Positions 32,503-40,048 of a DNA stretch of 64,000 nt are shown here, one piece after another (the first letter of the stretch is position 1; each line of letters begins with the position of its first letter). The DNA comes from M3007 sp965249785. Its GTDB lineage: Bacteria > Bacteroidota > Bacteroidia > Chitinophagales > Saprospiraceae. The translations under genes and the position numbers were made by a program. The stretch covers positions 1 to 64,000 of the forward strand of contig CBDFMU010000016.1 in the NCBI GenBank assembly GCA_965249785.1, read 5' to 3'. The notes below the pieces were generated by a model that was not told the origin of the DNA, did not search any database, and worked only from the letters and a program-made list of their open reading frames with translations.

Positions 32503-33156
32503 TCATCCCCAACCTTCCAAACCATATTGCTTGATCACGTCAGCAGGTGGGCCGTCCCATTGATTGGGCGTATTTCCAACGTAACCAAGGTCATTGATCC
32601 CAATTTGGCTCGACCAGAAACCCGAAGCGGCCAAATTACGCATGAGGCTGAAAAATGACACACCCTGGCTCATGCCCGGTTTTTTGCGTTCGGGATAGGC
32701 GATATCTTCCACAATTTGTAAGCGTTGCGCATCGGTAATATCCACAAAAATCTTCTCAAAGCGCTTTTTCGACTGCATATCCAGCCAATTGAGGCCACCG
32801 CGTAGAGGCGTTTGCAACTCCGGTTTGTCCTTCGCCATAAATTCGATGAACGCCGGAACGCCCGCATCAGAAGCACTCCCCGACATAACATCGCGGGGAA
32901 TAATGATGTCCACTAATATAGTGATGGTTTTCATCTCCTGTTTCGTGAAAAACTGCTCGGCGAACAGCTTGGCATCGCGCATTTTCTCGTACTCAGTACG
33001 ACCAAACTGCTCGAATGCTGGGTCTTTTTTAAAGCCCTCGGCAGCATCGGGAGCCAGTGCGGGGGCCAGTATTTCAGCGGCCCGCACCTGCGGACTGAGG
33101 CCAGCCAGGCCAAGTGAAGTGAGACCAATGCCTTTAAGTAAATCGCGACGTTTCAT
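32503..33156 (-). CDS. Gluconate 2-dehydrogenase subunit 3-like protein, Tat-exported
   Basis: The product (217 residues) starts MKRRDLLKGIGLTSLGLAGL, a twin-arginine signal with RRDLLKG. The mature part has EMKTITILVDIIIPRD, GVPAFIEFMAKD and GGLNWLDMQSKKRFEK, the pattern of gluconate 2-dehydrogenase subunit 3, a small partner that assists export and activity of a large GMC-type FAD oxidoreductase in the periplasm. No GMC oxidoreductase gene is beside it, which is unusual; the partner may be elsewhere. The ATG at 33156 is chosen since it starts directly at the Tat motif. Confidence 0.85.
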   Translation of the reverse strand: MKRRDLLKGIGLTSLGLAGLSPQVRAAEILAPALAPDAAEGFKKDPAFEQFGRTEYEKMRDAKLFAEQFFTKQEMKTITILVDIIIPRDVMSGSASDAGVPAFIEFMAKDKPELQTPLRGGLNWLDMQSKKRFEKIFVDITDAQRLQIVEDIAYPERKKPGMSQGVSFFSLMRNLAASGFWSSQIGINDLGYVGNTPNQWDGPPADVIKQYGLEGWG

Positions 33157-33241
33157 AGCGGGCAGATGTAAGGGCAACCCTCGCGGTCGCCCAGAATTAA
33201 TTCAATAGCGACAAAGATAATCGAAGGGTTGATTATTAAAA

Positions 33242-33277
33242 CAAGAAAATCCGCCCGGTTGCCCGAGCAGATTTTCC
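33242..33277 (-). terminator. Intrinsic terminator of the Hsp20 gene
   Basis: On the minus strand AAAATCTGCTCGGGC pairs with CCGGGCGGATTTT and is followed by CTTGTTTT. A second small hairpin, GCCGACTAAAAGTCGGC, lies at 33287-33304. Confidence 0.65.
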
Positions 33278-33313
33278 AAGTTAGCGGGCCGACTAAAAGT
33301 CGGCATTACAGTT

Positions 33314-33754
33314 TTACGCCACAGCGATTTCCTGCGCCGCTGTGCCCGGCAATTTCGGCAACATTACTTCCAACACGCCGTCGGTATAGCGAGCGGTGAT
33401 GCTGTCGGTATCGACTTTGCTATTGAGTTGAAACTGGCGTTCAAAACCGCCGCGTTGGTACTCCTGGTGGAGCCATTTGGCCTGGTTGGTGGCTTCGTCG
33501 TGGCCCTGTACGCTGCTGATAGTCAGTACGTCATCGCTAACGCTGAGGGTAAAAGCGTCTTTGGTCAGACCGGGTGCGAACACGAAAAGTTCGTAGAAAT
33601 CTGCCGTTTCGCGTACGTTGACGGGTACTCGGGAGGCTCCCCAGCGGCCTGCGCCGGCATGACGACCTTGCGCATATTGTTGTGCTGCTTGTTTCCAGGC
33701 GCCGCAGCCGCGCCATTGACCGCGCTCTGCGCGTGCTTGATGTCCGTGATACAT
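33314..33754 (-). CDS. Hsp20/alpha-crystallin family small heat-shock protein
   Basis: The 146-residue protein has an Arg/Gly/Gln-rich N-terminus (about 40 residues) and then an alpha-crystallin domain: PVNVRETADFYELFVFAPGL (about 44-63), DAFTLSVSDDVLTISS (about 67-82), FERQFQLNSKVDTDSITARY and the conserved DGVLEVMLPKLP (about 125-136). The C-terminal I-x-I-like tail AQEIAVA may help oligomer assembly. It binds unfolding proteins in the cytoplasm as an ATP-independent chaperone. No CIRCE or other heat-shock operator was seen upstream; the leader carries CTCAAC words. Confidence 0.88.
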   Translation of the reverse strand: MYHGHQARAERGQWRGCGAWKQAAQQYAQGRHAGAGRWGASRVPVNVRETADFYELFVFAPGLTKDAFTLSVSDDVLTISSVQGHDEATNQAKWLHQEYQRGGFERQFQLNSKVDTDSITARYTDGVLEVMLPKLPGTAAQEIAVA

Positions 33755-33781
33755 ATTGTTGGTGATGATTTGTGAATGAAT

Positions 33782-33914
33782 AGGTTGTTGAGAAAAAGGG
33801 TTGAGAATGTTGAGGTTGTTGAGAAGGGTTTAGAAAGCGGAGACTGGGTTGGGAATTTTTGCTCAACTTGCGAAGCAAACTCAACCCCTTTCTCAACATC
33901 CTCAACAACTTTTA
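33782..33914. repeat. Inverted CTCAAC array upstream of hsp20
   Basis: GGTTGTTGAGAAAAAGGG, TTGAGAATGTTGAGG and TTGTTGAGAAGGG (33782-33830) face CTCAACTTGCGAAGC, AAACTCAACCCC, TTTCTCAACATCC and TCAACAAC (33861-33909). On the transcript strand the first part is the leader of hsp20, the second the trailer of the preceding gene. Confidence 0.8.
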
Positions 33915-34217
33915 AAGCACTTCAATCCGGCGGCCCATCGGCGTGGCGCGTTGGCGCGGCTGCCAGTTAGGATCGAGGGGTTGAATGAATTGTGACTGAC
34001 CTTGCTCTAAAAAAGGCTGTTGCCAAGGGGCGTTTTCGTAGGGGAAATAACCTTGTCGGCCATAACCCCGGCCACCGAAGCGGCGGAAAGCGCGACCCAA
34101 GAAGAAGACGCTACCAAATACAGCGGCAGCGATCAGGCCGAAAAAGAGGACTTTCATCAAGGTAATTAGAAATACCCCGGCGAAAATCAGGGCAAAGAAA
34201 AATTTAGCAGGACGCAT
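33912..34217 (-). CDS. Small hypothetical membrane protein
   Basis: The 101-residue protein starts MRPAKFFFALIFAGVFLITL and has one long or two short hydrophobic segments (about residues 6-43, including MKVLFFGLIAAAVFGSVFFLG). A Gly/Arg-rich soluble tail with aromatic and Gln residues follows (GRGYGRQGYFPYE, WQQPFLEQGQSQF). No family is recognised. It shares the strand with the Hsp20 gene, 157 bases upstream of it, and may be co-expressed. Confidence 0.55.
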   Translation of the reverse strand: MRPAKFFFALIFAGVFLITLMKVLFFGLIAAAVFGSVFFLGRAFRRFGGRGYGRQGYFPYENAPWQQPFLEQGQSQFIQPLDPNWQPRQRATPMGRRIEVL

Positions 34218-34390
34218 AATGAGAGTCGTGAGAGGGTGAAGAAATGGTGAAATAAAAGCGGCATGTTGTGGTTTGCAAATGCCTTATAGGTAGGAAGACG
34301 GACGGCTTGAAAAATTACTTTAAGCGTGGATAAAATATTTTTTAATTTTTTTGTTGATTGATAGCCAATGCCTGATGCTTCCGAATATGT

Positions 34391-34467
34391 CTTATCATAT
34401 CGAGCGCAGCCGAGGCACCTGAGGCAACGAAAGCACACAGATATCCCGGCTGCGCTCGACATGACAG
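34391..34467. repeat. REP-type inverted repeat (TCGAGCGCAGCCGAGG)
   Basis: TATCGAGCGCAGCCGAGGCA and the complement CCGGCTGCGCTCGACATGAC flank a 30-base loop. This is a second, shorter member of the element at 21567. The rest of the 34218-34531 spacer is A+T-rich and without a gene. Confidence 0.8.
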
Positions 34468-34531
34468 CAGAAAATAAATAGTAAATAAGTAGTGAGGTAT
34501 TAGGAGTCAGGTGTTGATTTACTAATAACTA

Positions 34532-35656
34532 CTATAATATTTTAGCAAATTCTTTCAAATCATTAGCAAAGATTTCGGGTTGTTCCATTGCTGCAAAATG
34601 CCCTCCTTTTGGCAGATCATTCCAGTATTGGACATTATATCCTCTTTCAACGTATTGTCTGGCTGGAAAACCTTCTGGATAAGCATAGTGCGCAATGCCA
34701 ACTGGAACTTGTATAAAATCGTCTTTCCCAAAATTCAGCGGCTCTTTTATAATCTCGTTATATAAGCGCATGGAAGAATGAATAGTTTGGGTTACCCAAT
34801 ACAAAGTAACGTGCGCCAGCAATTCATCTCTGTTAAAAAGATCTTCTAACTGCGCCTTCTGATTAGAAAAACTATGAAATATCTGTAATATCCAGGCACA
34901 CAACCCTATTGGTGAATCATTTAATCCGTAAGAAAGCGTCAATGGTTTAGTCGTTTGTATCTGGGCATAAGCACCTTCGGACTGGAAAAATTTCCCTATT
35001 TTTTGTTGTGCTTCGGTTTCTGACTTAGTTAGTTCCTCGCCTGGTGGCAAATAAGGTTTATAATTGAAAGGAATATAATTCAAGTGCAATCCAAGTAAAC
35101 TATCGGGATGTTTCATGGCAATATGCGTACTAAGCATGGCACCAAAATCTCCGCCCTGGGCTATAAATTTTTCATACCCTAATTGGTGCATCAATTTTAC
35201 CCAAAGATCGGCCATCAGGCCAGCATTAATCCCCTCCTTATTAGGCTTATCAGAAAATCCAAACCCTAGTAAGGACGGAATTACCAGATCAAATGCTACT
35301 GGTTCACCTTCAGTCAGTAGTGGAATAACTTTTAGCATTTCTAAAAAGGAACCGGGCCAACCGTGCGAAATAATGAGCGGCACTGCATTGGGTACTCTAC
35401 TTTTTATGTGCAAATAATGTATTTTATATCCGTCAATTTCGACTATAAAATTAGGGTAAATATTGATCGCATCTTCCGTTTTGCGCCAGTTAAAACTATT
35501 CGCCCAATAGTCAGCTAATTCCCGCAAATAAGCAAGGCTAACACCATACTGCCACTCGCTCCCGGCTATTTCATCCGGCCAACGAGTAGCAAGAATTCTG
35601 TTTTTTAAATCCTCTAATACAGCAGGCTCCATATTTACTTTAAATGGCTGTGTCAT
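34532..35656 (-). CDS. Epoxide hydrolase (EHN domain, alpha/beta hydrolase)
   Basis: The 374-residue protein starts with an EHN domain (FKVNMEPAVLEDLKNRILAT, with WPDEIAGSEWQYGVSLAYLR) and continues with an alpha/beta-hydrolase core: the oxyanion ISHGWPGSFLEM (about 100-111), the nucleophile Asp in QGGDFGAMLSTHIA (about 168-181) and the final His in PKGGHFAAMEQPE (about 350-362). Such enzymes open epoxides with water. No signal peptide is present. The gene is clearly more A+T-rich than its neighbours, which suggests horizontal transfer. The substrate is unknown. Confidence 0.9.
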   Translation of the reverse strand: MTQPFKVNMEPAVLEDLKNRILATRWPDEIAGSEWQYGVSLAYLRELADYWANSFNWRKTEDAINIYPNFIVEIDGYKIHYLHIKSRVPNAVPLIISHGWPGSFLEMLKVIPLLTEGEPVAFDLVIPSLLGFGFSDKPNKEGINAGLMADLWVKLMHQLGYEKFIAQGGDFGAMLSTHIAMKHPDSLLGLHLNYIPFNYKPYLPPGEELTKSETEAQQKIGKFFQSEGAYAQIQTTKPLTLSYGLNDSPIGLCAWILQIFHSFSNQKAQLEDLFNRDELLAHVTLYWVTQTIHSSMRLYNEIIKEPLNFGKDDFIQVPVGIAHYAYPEGFPARQYVERGYNVQYWNDLPKGGHFAAMEQPEIFANDLKEFAKIL

Positions 35657-35810
35657 AAATAAATTTAATTTTTATGGTTATAAAGGCGGAGAAGTAGATT
35701 ATATGTAAAATTTTGTGCCAACAATCTATAAAAAACTTTGTTGATCTTTTGTCAAATCCCAACCGCTCCACAGACTTTTGGCGTTTATCCACCCATTACC
35801 CTGAATTCTC

Positions 35811-35818
35811 TACCTTTA
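35811..35818 (+). promoter_or_regulatory. Putative thiL -7 box
   Basis: TACCTTTA, one base off TAnnTTTG, lies 56 bases before the ATG. A second candidate, TATCTTTT, is at 35863-35870. I see no good TTG at -33 for either. No TPP riboswitch is apparent. Confidence 0.3.
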
Positions 35819-35873
35819 CCCGTTCCAGAAGCAGGCAACTCTGCACTTTTGGAGGAATAGCTATATCTTTTAT

Positions 35874-36896
35874 ATGCAACGTACAGACGTAAATACCCTC
35901 GGCGAATTCGGCCTGATCGACCACCTGACCAGCGATTTTCCGATTACCCAACCTTCTACCATAAAAGGTGTGGGCGACGATGCCGCCGTGATTGAAAATG
36001 GCTCCCTGTGTACCGTCGTCAGCACCGATATGCTGGTGGAGGGCATTCATTTTGACTTGGCTTATATGCCGTTGCGGCATTTGGGCTACAAGTCCGTGGT
36101 GGTCAATCTCTCGGATATTTATGCGATGAATGCCATCCCGAAGCAGATTACCGTTTCGCTGGCCATTTCCAACCGTTTTTCGGTAGAAGCCCTAGACGAA
36201 CTATACGCTGGCATCCGCGCCGCCTGCAAAACCTATAATGTAGACCTCGTCGGTGGCGACACCACTTCTGCGCCCAAAGGCATGACGATTAGTATTACCG
36301 CCATTGGTCAGGCCGAAAAAAGCCAATTGGCTTATCGGAGTGGCGCACGCGTAGGCGATTTGATTTGCATTACCGGCGATTTGGGAGGGGCGTATTTGGG
36401 TCTGCAAATTCTGGAACGCGAGAAACAAATTTTTCTGGAAAATCCCGGCATACAACCCGATCTGGACAACCAGAAATACGCAATTGGTCGCCAACTGAAA
36501 CCGGAAGCGCGTAAGGATATGATCGAGACTTTCCACCAAATCGGGCTGCAACCGACCTCCATGATCGATATTTCCGACGGGCTGGCTTCTGAGATGTTTC
36601 ATATTTGTCGGCAAAGCAAGGTCGGCGCGCTCATCGAGGAAACGGGCGTGCCGATTAATCCCGAAGTACAATTATTGGCCTTGCAATTCAAACTGGATCC
36701 GATCACCTGCGCGCTCAATGGCGGCGAAGACTACGAGTTGCTCTTCACCATTCGCCCCGAAGACGTAGATAAAATCAGGTTTTTGCCAGATATATATATT
36801 GCTGGCGAAATTATGGAGGCTGAGTACGGGATCAAATTAAATAGTACCGGAGGCCGTCTGCACGATCTGAAAGCGCAGGGCTGGGTGCATTTTTAG
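35874..36896 (+). CDS. thiL: Thiamine-monophosphate kinase
   Basis: ThiL phosphorylates thiamine monophosphate to the active diphosphate with ATP. The 340-residue protein has the PurM-like layout: GVGDDAAVIE (about 32-41), VVSTDMLVEGIHFDL (about 48-62), the KSVVVNLSDIYAMNA stretch (about 73-87), LVGGDTTSAPKGMTISITAIG (about 125-145), TGDLGGAYLGLQ and the C-terminal MIDISDGLASEM and NGGEDYELLFT. All metal-binding Asp motifs are in place and the length is typical. No other thiamine gene is present. Confidence 0.94.
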   Translation: MQRTDVNTLGEFGLIDHLTSDFPITQPSTIKGVGDDAAVIENGSLCTVVSTDMLVEGIHFDLAYMPLRHLGYKSVVVNLSDIYAMNAIPKQITVSLAISNRFSVEALDELYAGIRAACKTYNVDLVGGDTTSAPKGMTISITAIGQAEKSQLAYRSGARVGDLICITGDLGGAYLGLQILEREKQIFLENPGIQPDLDNQKYAIGRQLKPEARKDMIETFHQIGLQPTSMIDISDGLASEMFHICRQSKVGALIEETGVPINPEVQLLALQFKLDPITCALNGGEDYELLFTIRPEDVDKIRFLPDIYIAGEIMEAEYGIKLNSTGGRLHDLKAQGWVHF

Positions 36897-36986
36897 GGCT
36901 GATATGCCGCTTATAGTTTTATATAAAGTTCACCTATGCTGCTTCTGGTTATTAACGTAGTCAGGAGCGGCTTTTATAGATATATT

Positions 36987-38480
36987 ATGAAGCACTTTCT
37001 TTTTAGTATTTTAATTGTAGTAATGTCTGTCGGTAATTTATATAGTCAGAAGCACGACTACAACTGGGTGATGGGCTACGAGTATGATGGCCCGGAGCCC
37101 TTTGGCAATGTGCGTATTGATTTCAATTATCAACCGCCCAAGGTGTTTAAGGAGAATTTAAAGATGAATTTCCAATCTTGCGGTGGATCTTGTTCTGACT
37201 CACTAGGGAATCTGTTATTTTACACTAATGGTATTCGAATATTTAATAAAGAACACCAATTAATAGAGAATGGAGATGCTATAAATCCTGGCTCCGTTTG
37301 GAATAATTCACAGTTAGATGGATATGTGACAACTCTGCCGGTAGTGGGATTACCTTTACCAAAATCTGATAACATCTACTATTTATTGCATACAGATGTA
37401 AAAAATGGAGGTTCTGTCCCTCCATCTTATACCAGTAATTTTTATTATTCAATTATTGATATGAAGGCAAATGGCGGGCTGGGGAAAGTGTTGGTGAAAA
37501 ACCAGGTTCTGCTGGAAGGGGAGATTATGTGGCCTGCCTTCGTAAAACACGCCAATGGTCGCGATTGGTGGATCATGGGCATGAAACGAGCCGATACTAA
37601 ACACTATTTATTCTTGCTCTCGCCTACGGGAATCTCCGGGCCTTACGTACAAGATATTGGGCCTCCTTTTAATGAAACTGAATACGAGGGCGAAAGCCTT
37701 TTTTCGGAAAATGGGGAATTATTCCTGCGTCACGACTCCAAAACAGCCCTGCGTTTATATGACTTTGACCGATGCAGTGGGCAATTGAGCAATTTGCGTA
37801 TCGTACCCTTCCAGGGAGATGCCTATCAACATTCGTTCTATGCTGCTTTCTCTCCTAATAGTCGTTTCTTATATGTTAGTCGTCCGGGTTCTGTCTGGTC
37901 ACTTGATCTGCAAGCGACCAACCTTTCTGCTTCTTATGACACCGTAGCAAATTGGGAACTCAACTACTATCCCAATTATCCTTGGGCCACGGCCTACGGT
38001 CTGAATCAACTTGGCCCAGACGGGAAAATATATTGGAGCAACTGGACAGGTAGCTCACAAGCGATGAACGTTATGAATTACCCCAACCTGCCGGGTGATG
38101 CGGCGGACTGTGAAGAGGAAGCATTCTATCTGCCTCGCTGGAACAGTCTGACTATCAATCAATTTCCCAATTATCGCCTCGGCGAGTGGGACGGCTCCCC
38201 CTGCGATACTTTGAATGCCCAAAAGCCGGGGGATGGTTTTGTAGCCACGCTGTATAACGCTGCGGAGATAAGGCGTGACACCACTTATACTATCTTGCCG
38301 CCCATCCCCGGTGCCAAGTGCGCCGATTGTACGCCGCGCGATCTGGAACTGCTGAACAACCCAATGGCCTATATCCATGCGATGATGGTACTGCGCGAAA
38401 CGGGAAAACCGCCCGCCGACTGGCCCACTGAAAAAGCCGAACGAGAAGGAATGTTTTTGGTGCTGCCGCCTAAAAAATAA
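36987..38480 (+). CDS. Exported hypothetical protein, paralogue A (no T9SS domain)
   Basis: The 497-residue protein has a signal peptide (MKHFLFSILIVVMSVGNLYS-Q). It shares with the next gene the blocks NFQSCGGSCSDSLGNLLFYT, NGGLGKVLVKNQVLLEG, VKHANGRDWWIMGMKR, LYDFDRCSGQLS and SPNSRFLYVSR. They look like a beta-propeller or lipoprotein surface fold seen in Bacteroidota proteins described only as hypothetical. Unlike paralogue B it lacks the C-terminal sorting domain and ends in EREGMFLVLPPKK. The ATG at 36987 is chosen for the signal peptide. Its function is unknown. Confidence 0.75.
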   Translation: MKHFLFSILIVVMSVGNLYSQKHDYNWVMGYEYDGPEPFGNVRIDFNYQPPKVFKENLKMNFQSCGGSCSDSLGNLLFYTNGIRIFNKEHQLIENGDAINPGSVWNNSQLDGYVTTLPVVGLPLPKSDNIYYLLHTDVKNGGSVPPSYTSNFYYSIIDMKANGGLGKVLVKNQVLLEGEIMWPAFVKHANGRDWWIMGMKRADTKHYLFLLSPTGISGPYVQDIGPPFNETEYEGESLFSENGELFLRHDSKTALRLYDFDRCSGQLSNLRIVPFQGDAYQHSFYAAFSPNSRFLYVSRPGSVWSLDLQATNLSASYDTVANWELNYYPNYPWATAYGLNQLGPDGKIYWSNWTGSSQAMNVMNYPNLPGDAADCEEEAFYLPRWNSLTINQFPNYRLGEWDGSPCDTLNAQKPGDGFVATLYNAAEIRRDTTYTILPPIPGAKCADCTPRDLELLNNPMAYIHAMMVLRETGKPPADWPTEKAEREGMFLVLPPKK

Positions 38481-38520
38481 ATAAACCAATTCCTACTTCT
38501 ACTTGAAATCTACCAATACT

Positions 38521-40014
38521 ATGAGAATAATATTCCTCCTGCTACTAATTTACTTGTATTCAAGCAGCCTTTTAGCGCAGCCGCATTACCCGGACGAATG
38601 GTGGCCATTTGGTACAAATGAACTAGTGAGTACTCCTGGATACGGCAATGCCTGGCTGCATTTTCAAGACGATACTACTACTGTGGTACCTGCTGTCTTA
38701 CAGATGAATTTTGAAAGCACCGTGGCAACGGCTTGTGATACAGCTGGACACATATTATTCTATTCTAACGGTTGCGAAGTCCGTGGAGCAAACGGTAATC
38801 TGCTGGAAAATGGGGATGGCCTCAACCCAGGTGAACTACACGATTGGGTATGTACCAACGGCTATAGCGTCCCGCGCGGCATGATGGCTCTGCCTTGGCC
38901 AGGTAGCACCTCGCGATGGATACTATTGCACACTGGTGGCAATTATGATGCGGTGCGCAAACTTACTTATGGCCCGTTTTACTATACCGAAATAGATATG
39001 GCTGCGAACGGTGGGAATGGTAGCGTAATTAGTAAAAACAATATATTAGCTACTGGCGATTTGGAGCCGTTTGCGGTAGTACGCCACGGTAATGGCCGTG
39101 ATTGGTGGGTAGTACTACCGGATTATAACAGTAACCAATATCATGTTTGGCTACTAACACCGAATGGTATGCAACTATTTGACAGCCAGCAAATTGGCCC
39201 ATCTATTGGTTGTCGCCGAATAGGTGCATCCGTATTTTCACTAGATGGAAGTAGGTATGCCCGGACGAACAATTGCGCAGCAGTCGTGCTGGATTTCGAC
39301 CGTTGTAGCGGCCAGTTTAGCCACCCAATTTTTTTAGATCGTTCCGTCGGTACGTTAGGGGGCGGTGGACTAGCTTTTTCCGCTAATAATCGTTGGCTGT
39401 ATGCCACCTCAGACCTAAGTATTTTCAGAGCAGACTTGGAAAGTAGTGCGCCGTTTTTGGATTCGCTTTTTAAACGACCCTATTATGAAGGAGAATCTCA
39501 ATACGTTTACAGCACCAGTCTGGCTTATATGCAACAGGCTGCGGACGGGAAAATCTACATGAACGCTCGCCATCGGGAGCAATATTTTAGTAGCTTAGAA
39601 ATACAGGAAGATACTTTTTACTTTAAGCCGATTGGACTTCCTTTGCCTGTGGCTACTGTGCGAACGCTCCCGCATTTCCCTAATTTCCGTCTCTACGATC
39701 TTTCTGGCAGTGCTTGTGATACTTTGGGGATCAATGGTCCCACTTCAACGACCTTCACTCCCGTCGGATTAAACATTTTTGACCTCTCCCCAAACCCTTT
39801 TTCCAATTGGCTAACAGTGTCGTTAAAAGAGAACTTTCGCCATCCGAACTTTCGTTTGTACGACCAATTGGGGCATCTCGCGCTGGAAAACCAACTAGCT
39901 TTTGGTACCACTGAAATGGAAACTTCCAGCTTGCCGCCGGGCTTTTATATATGGGAAGTGACCGCAAATGGGCAAAGAATAAAAAGCGGAAAATGCATCA
40001 AACTGGCGGAATGA
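38521..40014 (+). CDS. Exported protein, paralogue B, with T9SS sorting domain
   Basis: The 497-residue protein has a signal peptide (MRIIFLLLLIYLYSSSLLA-Q) and the same core as paralogue A: MNFESTVATACDTAGHILFY, NGGNGSVISKNNILATG, VRHGNGRDWWVVLPD, VLDFDRCSGQFS and FSANNRWLYATS. A T9SS type A domain follows, NIFDLSPNPFSNWLTVSL to GFYIWEVTANGQRIKSGKCIKL. It begins 40 bases after paralogue A, so this is a tandem duplication in one operon. It should be secreted or surface-attached by the type IX system. No enzymatic motif was recognised. Confidence 0.8.
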   Translation: MRIIFLLLLIYLYSSSLLAQPHYPDEWWPFGTNELVSTPGYGNAWLHFQDDTTTVVPAVLQMNFESTVATACDTAGHILFYSNGCEVRGANGNLLENGDGLNPGELHDWVCTNGYSVPRGMMALPWPGSTSRWILLHTGGNYDAVRKLTYGPFYYTEIDMAANGGNGSVISKNNILATGDLEPFAVVRHGNGRDWWVVLPDYNSNQYHVWLLTPNGMQLFDSQQIGPSIGCRRIGASVFSLDGSRYARTNNCAAVVLDFDRCSGQFSHPIFLDRSVGTLGGGGLAFSANNRWLYATSDLSIFRADLESSAPFLDSLFKRPYYEGESQYVYSTSLAYMQQAADGKIYMNARHREQYFSSLEIQEDTFYFKPIGLPLPVATVRTLPHFPNFRLYDLSGSACDTLGINGPTSTTFTPVGLNIFDLSPNPFSNWLTVSLKENFRHPNFRLYDQLGHLALENQLAFGTTEMETSSLPPGFYIWEVTANGQRIKSGKCIKLAE

Positions 40015-40048
40015 GGTAGCGTTGCTTTTTCTATCAGTTTCCGCTGCG

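Noticed and set aside
33782..33914. CRISPR-like array from repeated GTTGAG/CTCAAC words
   Set aside because: Units are 6-12 bases with irregular spacing and no spacers of constant length; there are no cas genes.
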